A stretch of DNA of 11,058 nt, from assembly GCA_017523185.1 (NCBI GenBank), contig JAFWXB010000370.1:1-11058 (forward strand), read 5' to 3'. Shown here piece by piece: positions 4,942-11,058 of the stretch. The notes beneath the pieces are model-generated. The model made no database searches and was not told the origin of the DNA. It saw only the letters and a list, made by a program, of their open reading frames with translations. This stretch comes from Lachnospiraceae bacterium. Lineage in GTDB: Bacteria > Bacillota_A > Clostridia > Lachnospirales > Lachnospiraceae. A program made the position numbers and the translations under genes. Every line of letters starts with the position of its first letter. The first letter of the stretch is position 1.

Positions 4942-6009
4942 ATGCCTACCTACAAAGACGAAAAAACAAATACTTGGTATTGCAAATTTTATTATGAAGA
5001 TGCAAACGGAATCCGGAAACAAAAAATGAAACGAGGTTTTAAGCTCCAACGTGAAGCGAAAGAATGGGAAAGGGATTTCTTGGAAAGCAGAACACTTGAT
5101 GTAAATATCAAATTTAAGAATTTTATTGAAAAATACTACAAAGATGCAGAAAGTAGAGTTAAAAAAAGCACTTTAAGTACCAAAAAATACTTAATTGACC
5201 TAAAAATAACTCCTTTTTTCGGCGAAATGGTTCTTTCAGAAATAAAACCAGTTCATATTCGACAATGGCAAAACGAATTGTTGAGTTATACAGATGAAAA
5301 CGGCTTGCCTTACTCACAAACTTACTTAAAAACCATACATAACCAACTTTCTGCTATTTTTAACTATGCTGTTCGGTATTACAACCTAAAGGAAAATCCA
5401 TGTGTCAAAACTGGAAGTATAGGGAAAAAACACGCTGACGAAATGCAAATATGGACACTTGCAGAGTTCCAAGAGTTCATTAAGGGAAATGATAACCCAA
5501 CATCTTCCATAGGTTTTTATATATTGTATTATACAGGTATTCGTATTGGAGAACTTCTTGCCCTTACTTGGAAAGACATTGATTTTGAGAATCAGACAAT
5601 AAACATTGATAAATCTTATCAAAGAATCGAAAAAGAAGATATTATAACTGTGCCAAAGACACCAAAAAGCATACGAATCATAACCATTTTTCCAAATTTA
5701 ACCCAACTTTTAAAAGATTATAAAGAAAAACTTTACAATCCAAAAGAAGAAGAACGTATTTTCCCATATACAAAATATTATTTTACGCATGAAATGAAAT
5801 GAATATGCAAGAAAACCGGAATAAAGAAAATTCGTATACACGACTTAAGACACTCACACGCTTCACTACTCATAGAATTCGGTTTTAGTCCGTTACTGAT
5901 TGCTGAACGTCTTGGACATGAAAATATTGAAACAACCTTAAAAACCTACTCCCATTTATACCCAAATAAACACTCAGAAGTGGCTGAAAAACTACAAGAA
6001 ATTTTTTAG
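4942..6009 (+). pseudogene. int: Tyrosine integrase broken by an in-frame TGA
   Basis: Read through codon 287, this is a 355-codon phage/ICE tyrosine recombinase. Residues 1-47 are an AP2-like arm-binding domain (MPTYKDEKTNTWYCKFYYED), about 55-165 the SAM-like core-binding domain, and 175-345 the catalytic domain. The start is ATG 4942, with GAAAGGAC upstream; the ATG at 4906 lacks a ribosome site. TGA at 5800-5802 ends the protein after 286 residues (...THEMK). The same frame then continues with the rest of the active site: HDLRH (His300, Arg303), LGHENI (His326) and TYSHL (nucleophile Tyr336). The truncated product keeps only Arg201 and the lysine region, so it cannot cut DNA. Relatives usually have arginine here, so CGA to TGA is the likely change. 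The gene points at the guaA end, its probable target. Confidence 0.85.
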
Positions 6010-6019
6010 ATAATTTTTT

Positions 6020-6037
6020 AGTATCATTTGAGTATCA
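6020..6037. repeat. AGTATCA direct repeats after int, possible arm-type sites
   Basis: AGTATCA occurs at 6020-6026 and 6031-6037, 11 bp apart (about one helical turn), between int and the putative attachment site. Integrases with an AP2-like arm domain bind short direct repeats in this position. The assignment is inferred from place and spacing only. Confidence 0.35.
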
Positions 6038-6046
6038 GAAAGCAAA

Positions 6047-6095
6047 AAAGAAGTGGTTGAAACACTTGATTTTTCAAAGTTTTTTCCACTTCTTT
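6047..6095. terminator. Bidirectional terminator between int and guaA
   Basis: AAAGAAGTGG (6047-6056) pairs with CCACTTCTTT (6086-6095). Inside, TTGAAA (6057-6062) pairs with TTTCAA (6072-6077), leaving a one-sided run AGTTTTTT. A-rich on the left and T-rich on the right, it can end int reading right and guaA reading left. If the attachment core lies in the guaA end, this terminator belongs to the element and replaces the host's own. Confidence 0.75.
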
Positions 6096-6107
6096 ATTTT
6101 TATGCTT

Positions 6108-6119
6108 CTATTCCCACTC
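6108..6119. other. Putative attachment site (att) in the guaA 3' end
   Basis: The last 12 bases of guaA (GAGTGGGAATAG on the minus strand) lie about 100 bp from the integrase end. The guaA 3' end is a known insertion hotspot for genomic islands and integrative elements, whose target usually restores the C-terminal codons. guaA here is intact to its IEWE end, as expected after such insertion. No second copy of this core is in the window, so the other boundary would be beyond position 1, or lost. Confidence 0.45.
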
Positions 6120-7091
6120 AATCGTTGCAATTGGCTTTGGACTCATATCATAGCAAACACGACATACACCATCTACTTCACCTAAAATACGATCTGTAAT
6201 TTTCTTTAATACAGCCCAATCAATTTCAGGAACTGTACATTCCATAGCGTCTACTGTATTTACTGCACGAATAATAACCGGCCAATAATCTAAACGTTTT
6301 CCATTTTTTACACCTGTAGACGTGAAATCAGGTACTACTGTAAAGAATTGCCAAATTTGAGAGGTAAGTCCTGCGTTGTCAAATTCTTCTCTAAGAATTG
6401 CATCAGCTTCTCTTAATGCATGTAAACGGTCTCTTGTAATTGCACCTAAACATCTTACACCAAGTCCAGGTCCTGGGAATGGCTGACGGTCTACCATTGT
6501 AGAAGGAAGTCCTAATGCTCTACCAACTTCACGTACTTCATCTTTATATAATAATTTAACAGGTTCAACAAGACCTTCAAATTTAAAATCTTCCGGAAGT
6601 CCACCTACATTATGATGCGCTTTTACGCCATCACTTTCAAGAATATCAGGGTAAATAGTTCCCTGTGCAAGGAAAGAAATTCCTTCAATTTTACTTGATT
6701 CTTCCTCAAATACACGAACAAATTCTTCACCAATAATTTTACGTTTCTTTTCAGGTTCAGCCACACCTGCTAACTTATCTAAAAATCTGTCTGTAGCATC
6801 AATATAGATAAGATTTGCATCCATACCTTTTTCAAATACTTCAATAACTTGTTCACTTTCACCTTTACGCATCAATCCATGGTTTACATGAACACATACA
6901 AGCTGTTTACCAATTGCTTTGATAAGAAGTGCTGCAACAACAGAGCTGTCTACACCTCCGGATAATGCTAATAATACTTTTTTATCACCTACTTGTGCAC
7001 GAACTGCTTCTACCTGCTCTGCAATAAAAGCTTCTGCAAGCTCAGGTGTTGTGATTCGTTCCATGTTTTCAGGTCTCTTATTTGAATCCAT
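6108..7091 (-). CDS. guaA: GMP synthase, ATP-pyrophosphatase subunit/domain only (no glutaminase domain)
   Basis: Catalyses the last step of GMP synthesis in the cytoplasm: XMP is adenylylated by ATP and then aminated. The 327 residues hold the N-type ATP-PPase P-loop SGGVDSS (44-50), HVNHGLMRKGE, LAQGTIYPDILES, HHNVGGLP, and the C-terminal dimerization domain (RQPFPGPGLGVRCLGAI ... PKPIATIEWE). Usual bacterial GuaA is about 510-525 residues, with a class I glutaminase in front. That domain is absent: ATG 7091 has its own perfect TAGGAGGT site and promoter, and a divergent gene lies upstream, so this is not a broken 5' end. It should need a separate amidotransferase subunit, as in two-subunit archaeal enzymes, or use ammonia. 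The gene may be a second copy; the window cannot tell. Confidence 0.9.
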   Translation of the reverse strand: MDSNKRPENMERITTPELAEAFIAEQVEAVRAQVGDKKVLLALSGGVDSSVVAALLIKAIGKQLVCVHVNHGLMRKGESEQVIEVFEKGMDANLIYIDATDRFLDKLAGVAEPEKKRKIIGEEFVRVFEEESSKIEGISFLAQGTIYPDILESDGVKAHHNVGGLPEDFKFEGLVEPVKLLYKDEVREVGRALGLPSTMVDRQPFPGPGLGVRCLGAITRDRLHALREADAILREEFDNAGLTSQIWQFFTVVPDFTSTGVKNGKRLDYWPVIIRAVNTVDAMECTVPEIDWAVLKKITDRILGEVDGVCRVCYDMSPKPIATIEWE

Positions 7092-7152
7092 AATAATAAC
7101 CTCCTAAAGAATCTCTTTTTTATAAAATCAATAAAGTAATTAAGTGTACCTA

Positions 7153-7181
7153 ATTATAAATTAAATTCTGCAATAAATCAA
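7153..7181 (-). promoter_or_regulatory. guaA promoter
   Basis: On the minus strand TTGATT (7181-7176), a 17-bp spacer and a perfect TATAAT (7158-7153). Transcription should begin near 7146, leaving a leader of about 55 nt. That is too short for a purine riboswitch, and none of its conserved parts is visible. Confidence 0.65.
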
Positions 7182-7243
7182 TAAAAAATTTTTTAGATTG
7201 TATTTTTATATTATTTTGTTCTTTTCTTGTAACTTTATTTGTA

Positions 7244-7279
7244 TTTATCGAAAAACATATGTTTTTCTTGCACGATAAA
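7244..7279. promoter_or_regulatory. Nested palindrome next to the cofE-like promoter, candidate operator
   Basis: GAAAAACATATGTTTTTC (7250-7267) is a perfect 18-bp palindrome that ends at the base before the -35 hexamer. TTTATCG (7244-7250) and CGATAAA (7273-7279) form a second inverted repeat around it, overlapping the -35. A dimeric regulator bound here would contact or block polymerase at the rightward promoter. The regulator is not identifiable. Confidence 0.5.
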
Positions 7280-7296
7280 ACATAAGGTTGTATAAT
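7268..7296 (+). promoter_or_regulatory. Promoter of the cofE-like gene
   Basis: TTGCAC (7268-7273), 17-bp spacer, perfect TATAAT (7291-7296). A small hairpin (TTTGGGA/TCCCAAA, 7307-7324) falls in the leader just ahead of the ribosome site. Confidence 0.75.
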
Positions 7297-7354
7297 ACAT
7301 GGTGTATTTGGGATATTTCCCAAAATAAATCTTATGATAAAGAAGGTAGATTGT

Positions 7355-8548
7355 ATGGAAAGAAAAGTTGGTACTATTTCAAGAGGTATTCGTTGTCCAA
7401 TTATCCGCGAAGGTGATAACCTTGTTGATATTGCTGTTACAAGTGTTTTAGAAGCTGCTGAAAGCGAAGGATTCTCTCTCCGTGACAGAGATGTTATCGC
7501 ATTAACAGAATCTATCGTTGCAAGAGCACAAGGAAATTATGCATCTGTTCAAAATATTGCAGACGACGTAAAAGCAAAACTTGGTGGTGAAACTGTTGGT
7601 GTTATTTTCCCAATTCTCTCTCGTAACCGTTTTGCAATTAACTTAAAGGGAATTGCTATGGGTGCTAAAAAAGTTGTACTTATGTTAAGTTACCCAAGCG
7701 ATGAAGTAGGAAACGCACTTTTAACCTACGACCAATTAGATGATGCTGGAATTAATCCATATTCTGATGTATTAACACTTGAAAAATATCGTGAATTATT
7801 TGGTAATAATGTACATGAATTTACAGGCATTGACTATGTAGATTACTATGCTTCTATTGTAAAAGAAGCTGGTGCAGAAGTGGAAGTTATCTTTGCAAAT
7901 CAAGCAAAAACTATTTTAAATTACACAGATTGCGTAATTAACTGTGACATTCACACACGTGTAAGAACAAAACGTATTCTTCGTGAAAACGGTGCTAAAG
8001 TTGTATGTGGACTTGATGATATTCTTACAAGTTCCGTAAACGGAAGTGGCTTTAATGAAAAATATGGCTTACTTGGTTCTAACAAATCTACGGAAGATAA
8101 AATTAAATTATTCCCGCAAGAATGTAAAGACCTTGTTATTGCTATTCAGGAAGAAATCTTAAAGAAAACCGGCAAACACGTAGAAGTTATGGTTTATGGC
8201 GATGGTGCATTTAAAGACCCACAGGGTAAAATTTGGGAATTAGCAGACCCTGTTGTTTCTCCTGCATTTACAGATGGATTAATTGGTACACCAAACGAAT
8301 TAAAATTGAAATATCTTGCTGACAATGATTTTGCAGGTCTTAGTGGTGCAGAATTAAAAGAAGCAATTTCAAACAGTATCAAAGCTAAAAATGAAAATTT
8401 AGTTGGAAATATGGCTTCTCAAGGAACAACTCCAAGACAGCTTACCGACTTAATTGGTTCTCTTTGTGACTTGACAAGTGGTTCAGGTGATAAAGGTACA
8501 CCAATTATTTTAATTCAAGGTTATTTCGATAACTATACAAACGACTAA
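7355..8548 (+). CDS. CofE-like coenzyme F420-0:L-glutamate ligase family protein
   Basis: The start is set at ATG 7355 (MERKVGTISRG), which has AGAAGG 8 nt upstream; an ATG at 7334 has no ribosome site. The 397-residue product carries the F420_ligase fold: CPIIREGDNLVDI near the N-terminus, RDRDVIALTESIVARAQGN (the strand-helix typical of CofE), VYGDGAFKDPQGKIWELADPVV in the middle, and an IGTPNELKLKYLAD segment. True CofE, about 250 residues, adds glutamate to F420-0 in archaea and actinobacteria. This longer form is common in Clostridia, which are not known to make F420, so the real substrate is unknown. Amide ligation of glutamate or a similar amino acid is a fair guess, no more. It is a single-gene unit between its own promoter and a strong terminator. 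Confidence 0.75.
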   Translation: MERKVGTISRGIRCPIIREGDNLVDIAVTSVLEAAESEGFSLRDRDVIALTESIVARAQGNYASVQNIADDVKAKLGGETVGVIFPILSRNRFAINLKGIAMGAKKVVLMLSYPSDEVGNALLTYDQLDDAGINPYSDVLTLEKYRELFGNNVHEFTGIDYVDYYASIVKEAGAEVEVIFANQAKTILNYTDCVINCDIHTRVRTKRILRENGAKVVCGLDDILTSSVNGSGFNEKYGLLGSNKSTEDKIKLFPQECKDLVIAIQEEILKKTGKHVEVMVYGDGAFKDPQGKIWELADPVVSPAFTDGLIGTPNELKLKYLADNDFAGLSGAELKEAISNSIKAKNENLVGNMASQGTTPRQLTDLIGSLCDLTSGSGDKGTPIILIQGYFDNYTND

Positions 8549-8556
8549 TCAAACCT

Positions 8557-8601
8557 AAAATATCCACCATATGACAAATATTATCATATGGTGGATATTT
8601 T
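8557..8601 (+). terminator. Strong terminator of the cofE-like gene
   Basis: An 18-bp perfect stem, AAAATATCCACCATATGA (8557-8574) with its complement at 8584-8601 ending in a T-run, starting 8 bp after the stop codon. The 9-nt loop is A/T-rich. Confidence 0.85.
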
Positions 8602-8605
8602 ATTT

Positions 8606-8737
8606 AACGTGAGTTCGATAATCAAAATATTTTATAAAAATTGCATATAAAACCATAGAAATATAGCATAAAAGTTATATTTTGATAATTAAATCTATGC
8701 TTTCAATATGTTTTTAGCAATTCGGTGAACTCACGTT
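8606..8737. mobile_element. MITE-like 132-bp inverted-repeat element
   Basis: Perfect 11-bp terminal inverted repeats, AACGTGAGTTC (8606-8616) and GAACTCACGTT (8727-8737), are flanked by the direct repeat ATTT (8602-8605, 8738-8741), which could be a 4-bp target duplication. Inside are nested inverted repeats: ATCAAAATAT (8621-8630) with ATATTTTGAT (8677-8686), and CATAGA (8654-8659) with TCTATG (8694-8699). It has no coding capacity. It may be a small non-autonomous transposon moved by a transposase elsewhere, or a structured RNA; copy number in the genome would decide. Confidence 0.55.
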
Positions 8738-8745
8738 ATTTAATA

Positions 8746-9271
8746 TTATTGAAAAAATTCTATTGTTTGTGGAAGTGTTTCTTGTTGTCGATATTCCCTA
8801 AAAAGTTTATAAATCAGTTTCATAGCAATACTATCATAACCTTCTTGTGTAAATCTCCATGCATGACTACAATTTTCTATTACAATTTTTCCTTGTTGAA
8901 ATAATTTTTCAAAAGGAACATCTGTATAAATTTTCTTTGTTACTAATTTTTTCTTTCCATTTGGCTGGCGTTTTAATTTTGTATGAATTGCAGGTTTTAC
9001 GAAACAAGATTTTTCAATTGTAATAACTCCATCAAAATTTTCCATCATTTCTTTCCAATTCTCATGATTCCAATTATATACAGCATATTCATAAACTACA
9101 TAAATTTCATCTTCTATAACTTTTCTTCCTATTCCACCAATCCCTAAACTCATTACCTGCTATCTCTTTCTTTTCATCAAACAAATATTTGTATCCACTT
9201 TTACTATTGAAATATGAATGTTTAAATACATTTGCAGTCTTTATATGTTTAATTTCTATTCTTATCTCCAA
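8746..9271 (-). pseudogene. Small conserved-looking protein of unknown function, split by a one-base frameshift
   Basis: The obvious frame (ATG 9153 to stop 8746, 135 residues) has no usable ribosome site, and its first residues (MSLGIGGIG) look like out-of-frame reading. A second frame reads from TTG 9271 through KSGYKYLFDEKKEIAG and NEFRDWWNRKK to a TGA at 9107-9109. Removing one A from the A4 run at 9121-9124 joins the two: ...RDWWNRKKVIEDEIYVVYEY, giving about 174 residues. The remainder has a WNHENWKEMMENFDGV segment, a basic patch (KLKRQPNGKKK) and HAWRFTQEGYDSIAMK. No domain is recognised, and there is no signal peptide or membrane segment. The TTG start overlaps the end of the Sel1 gene, so it was probably translated by coupling. 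A sequencing error is possible. Confidence 0.6.
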
Positions 9272-10086
9272 GGGTCATATGGATTATCCCATGTTGGACA
9301 TTCATCAACAGATGGATAATGGTCAAAATTTTCTCCTGCTCGTCCTAAAAAGAAACAATCTAAATAATAACAATCTTGCTGTTTTTTTGCTTGTTCTGCT
9401 TTTTTCTTTTCTTCTAATATCTGTTTCTCTTTTTTAATAGCTTCATCTCTTAATTCTATCGCCTTCAAACAGTCAGCTAAATGATTTTTTGCATTCGCAT
9501 TTCCTGCTTGAGATGCTCTCTGAAAGAGTTCTTTTGCTTTTTCTAAATTTTTAGGTACACGTACACTATTACCATTTTGATATAAAAGCCCTAAATTATC
9601 CATAGCATATACATTACCTAACTGAACAGCTTGTTCCCATAATTGTTTTGCCCTGATAATATTTTTCTCTACACCATGACCATTTTTATATAAAATACCA
9701 AGATTATTCATTGCACCTGCATTCCCCAAATTTGCTGATTCTTCATAAAAATATGAAGCATATTCAAAATTTTGGTTCATTACTTTTCCATTTGCAAAGC
9801 ACCATCCAATATAAAAATTTCCTTCTGCATTTCTTTGTTTATTAAAATAAACATTATTCTCATGCAAAATCATTTCAGCATAACATCCACATGCCATCTC
9901 ATAATTATCTAATTCTCTATAAATATTTGCTAAATGATAATATAGCTTATTTGATAACTTACCCTCTGGAATCTTAATTACATATTCATCTTCTCCAAGT
10001 GGCTTTTCTCTAAGTTCCCTTCCAAGAGTTCTTCCCATAGACATAGCCATAGAGAGTGCAGATAATAAGTGTTCTCTTGTCATCAT
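9262..10086 (-). CDS. Sel1-repeat (TPR-like) protein
   Basis: The start is at ATG ATG (10086/10083) behind AAGGAG; the second ATG has the better spacing, and the longer frame to 10215 lacks support. The 274-residue product has a helical N-terminus, then about three Sel1-like repeats at roughly residues 88-122, 123-158 (GAMNNLGILYKNGHGVEKN) and 159-198 (YAMDNLGLLYQNG). A basic coiled coil (about 208-238, EKQILEEKKKAEQAKKQQ) and a Cys- and aromatic-rich tail (DCYYLDCFFLG ... DNPYDPWR) follow. Sel1 repeats form alpha-solenoids that hold protein partners; nothing points to a catalytic role. No signal peptide is seen, so it is probably cytoplasmic. The downstream gene overlaps its stop. The partner is unknown. 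Confidence 0.75.
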   Translation of the reverse strand: MMTREHLLSALSMAMSMGRTLGRELREKPLGEDEYVIKIPEGKLSNKLYYHLANIYRELDNYEMACGCYAEMILHENNVYFNKQRNAEGNFYIGWCFANGKVMNQNFEYASYFYEESANLGNAGAMNNLGILYKNGHGVEKNIIRAKQLWEQAVQLGNVYAMDNLGLLYQNGNSVRVPKNLEKAKELFQRASQAGNANAKNHLADCLKAIELRDEAIKKEKQILEEKKKAEQAKKQQDCYYLDCFFLGRAGENFDHYPSVDECPTWDNPYDPWR

Positions 10087-10286
10087 AATTCTCCTTTTTC
10101 TGTACACTTTTCTATTTTTTATCTTTACTATAATGAAACAAATACTACAAATTGTACAAAAATATTTATGATTATTTCTATAAATACGTCTTATACTACG
10201 GACGCTTTTGTACAATATATTCTATTTTATCAGTTATAGTTTCTAAATAAATTTCATAAAACACGAGCATTTTTTGAAAAATTCTT
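10087..10286. other. 200-bp gap between the radical SAM and Sel1 genes
   Basis: Very A/T-rich with no convincing gene. TGTACA occurs three times (10101-10106, 10153-10158, 10209-10214), twice inside the palindrome TTGTACAA, at spacings of 52 and 56 bp. The first of these also falls just upstream of the Sel1 ribosome site. A promoter for the Sel1 gene is likely (TATAGT on the minus strand near 10127-10132), but no well-spaced -35 is seen. Confidence 0.4.
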
Positions 10287-11058
10287 TTAACAAAATCCCA
10301 TATCTTGCGTTTCTAAACACATTTCATAATATATTTTTTCTATTTGCTTTTGTATTTGTCTTTTTTTATATTCTACATTTCCATTGCAATAAAAAGCTTC
10401 CGGACATTTTTTCAAATGTAAACATTCCGGAAAGAAAAAACATTCCTTACAACTATCCATATCAGCATAAGATTCTTTCCATGCTTCAATAACTTTTTCA
10501 TTATAGGTATCACAATATATATTTCCCCATATATCAGAATCGGAATAATATTCACACTTTCCTAAATTACCATTTGGCAATATTGTAATCGCATTATCAC
10601 TATCTGCCATACAATAGTTAACTCGTAATTTTTGAGAAAGAGAATGGGAATATCCAAAGCCCTTCTCATCAATATAACGATTGATTTGAGATACTTCTTT
10701 CCATAACATATGATTTTTTTTCGATAAGTCATTTTTATTTGCATCAAAAACTTCTACTGCATAAATTTTCAAATAATTGGAATTTCCAAACTGTGCAAAT
10801 AAAAAATCAATCAAATTTTTCATATCTTCATAACTTCCACTTACCATATTTAAGCGAATACGCACATAGATATTTTCTTTTAATAACAAAGAAATATTGT
10901 GAATAACACGATAAAATGCATTTTCTTCCTTATTTATATAATTTTTCGTACGATTATATACATCTTCTGTTCCATCTAATGTAATTTGTATACTTTTCAA
11001 ATTCCAATCATTTACAGCTTGTAAAACAACAGATTCTGAAAATAAATATCCATTCGAA
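10287..11058 (-). CDS. Radical SAM protein with SPASM-type C-terminal domain, 5' end outside window
   Basis: The frame runs in from the right edge; the TTG at 11000 is an internal leucine, not a start. The visible 256 residues begin SNGYLFSESVVLQAVNDW, then SIQITLDGTEDVYNRTKNY, the strand and helix of the radical SAM barrel around the conserved 'ITNG' and 'TLDG' positions. The CxxxCxxC cluster motif is out of view. The C-terminus is a SPASM/twitch-like auxiliary cluster domain: NYCMAD, GNLGKCEYY, then CKECFFFPEC, KKCPEAFYC. Such enzymes often modify ribosomal peptides or activate other enzymes. No precursor peptide with a ribosome site is seen in the adjoining 200 bp, so the substrate is unknown. 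The Sel1 gene follows on the same strand. Confidence 0.8.
   Translation of the reverse strand, partial: SNGYLFSESVVLQAVNDWNLKSIQITLDGTEDVYNRTKNYINKEENAFYRVIHNISLLLKENIYVRIRLNMVSGSYEDMKNLIDFLFAQFGNSNYLKIYAVEVFDANKNDLSKKNHMLWKEVSQINRYIDEKGFGYSHSLSQKLRVNYCMADSDNAITILPNGNLGKCEYYSDSDIWGNIYCDTYNEKVIEAWKESYADMDSCKECFFFPECLHLKKCPEAFYCNGNVEYKKRQIQKQIEKIYYEMCLETQDMGFC

Noticed and set aside
5800..5802. UGA recoding (readthrough or selenocysteine) in the integrase
   Set aside because: No SECIS-like hairpin seen, the position is not catalytic, and relatives usually carry arginine; nonsense mutation is simpler.
7092..7152. Purine riboswitch upstream of guaA
   Set aside because: The predicted leader is about 55 nt and shows none of the conserved junction or loop elements.
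9107..9130. Programmed ribosomal frameshift in the unknown gene
   Set aside because: The join needs a +1 shift (or -2), and no slippery heptamer with downstream structure is seen; a simple indel or sequencing error explains it.
10196..10270. 24-codon minus-strand frame between radical SAM and Sel1 genes as a precursor peptide
   Set aside because: No Shine-Dalgarno sequence, no core-peptide features (no Cys, no Gly-rich leader cleavage motif).

Overview
The window looks like chromosome of an AT-rich anaerobic Firmicute, most likely a Lachnospiraceae-type Clostridia. The grounds are strongly A/T-biased codons, AGGAGG-type ribosome binding sites, and a gene set typical of that group (Rpn nuclease with RGEQRGE tail, long F420-ligase-like protein, Sel1-repeat protein, radical SAM/SPASM protein). 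No species can be named from sequence alone.

Positions 1 to about 6100 are the remnant of a temperate phage or phage-like integrative element. From the left there is the 3' end of a ParA-like gene (+), abutting a truncated phage replisome-organizer gene (-). Next come a small HTH/excisionase-like gene and a Cro-like gene (both -), then a compact divergent control region with two promoters and four related operators, and a CI-like repressor (+). Between repressor and integrase, the usual place for phage accessory (often defence) cargo, lies an Rpn-family nuclease locus. Palindrome-rich non-coding DNA flanks it on both sides (2206-2842 and 3960-4817). A tyrosine integrase gene (+) follows, inactivated by one in-frame TGA, and it points into the 3' end of guaA, the likely attachment site. 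The broken integrase and truncated replication gene suggest the element can no longer excise or replicate by itself, while the repressor switch and Rpn cargo look intact.

Positions 6108-8601 look like host core sequence. A single-domain GMP synthase (ATP pyrophosphatase part only, -) diverges from a CofE/F420-ligase-like gene (+), each with a well-formed promoter. The second gene ends in an 18-bp terminator stem.

Positions 8602-11058 are more accessory. They hold a 132-bp MITE-like inverted-repeat unit, a small unknown gene split by a one-base frameshift, a Sel1-repeat protein overlapping its start, and the C-terminal two-thirds or so of a radical SAM/SPASM protein that runs off the window (all genes -).

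The strongest lead is the Rpn locus. The nuclease gene carries a strong Shine-Dalgarno sequence and in-frame ATG at 3387-3403 that would make a separate 98-residue C-terminal protein, matching the intragenic-antitoxin design described for E. coli Rpn proteins. A second, out-of-frame copy of that C-terminal module follows immediately. The whole locus sits between two arrays of hairpins that share an architecture (outer stem, one mismatch, inner stem, A/T loop) but not a sequence.
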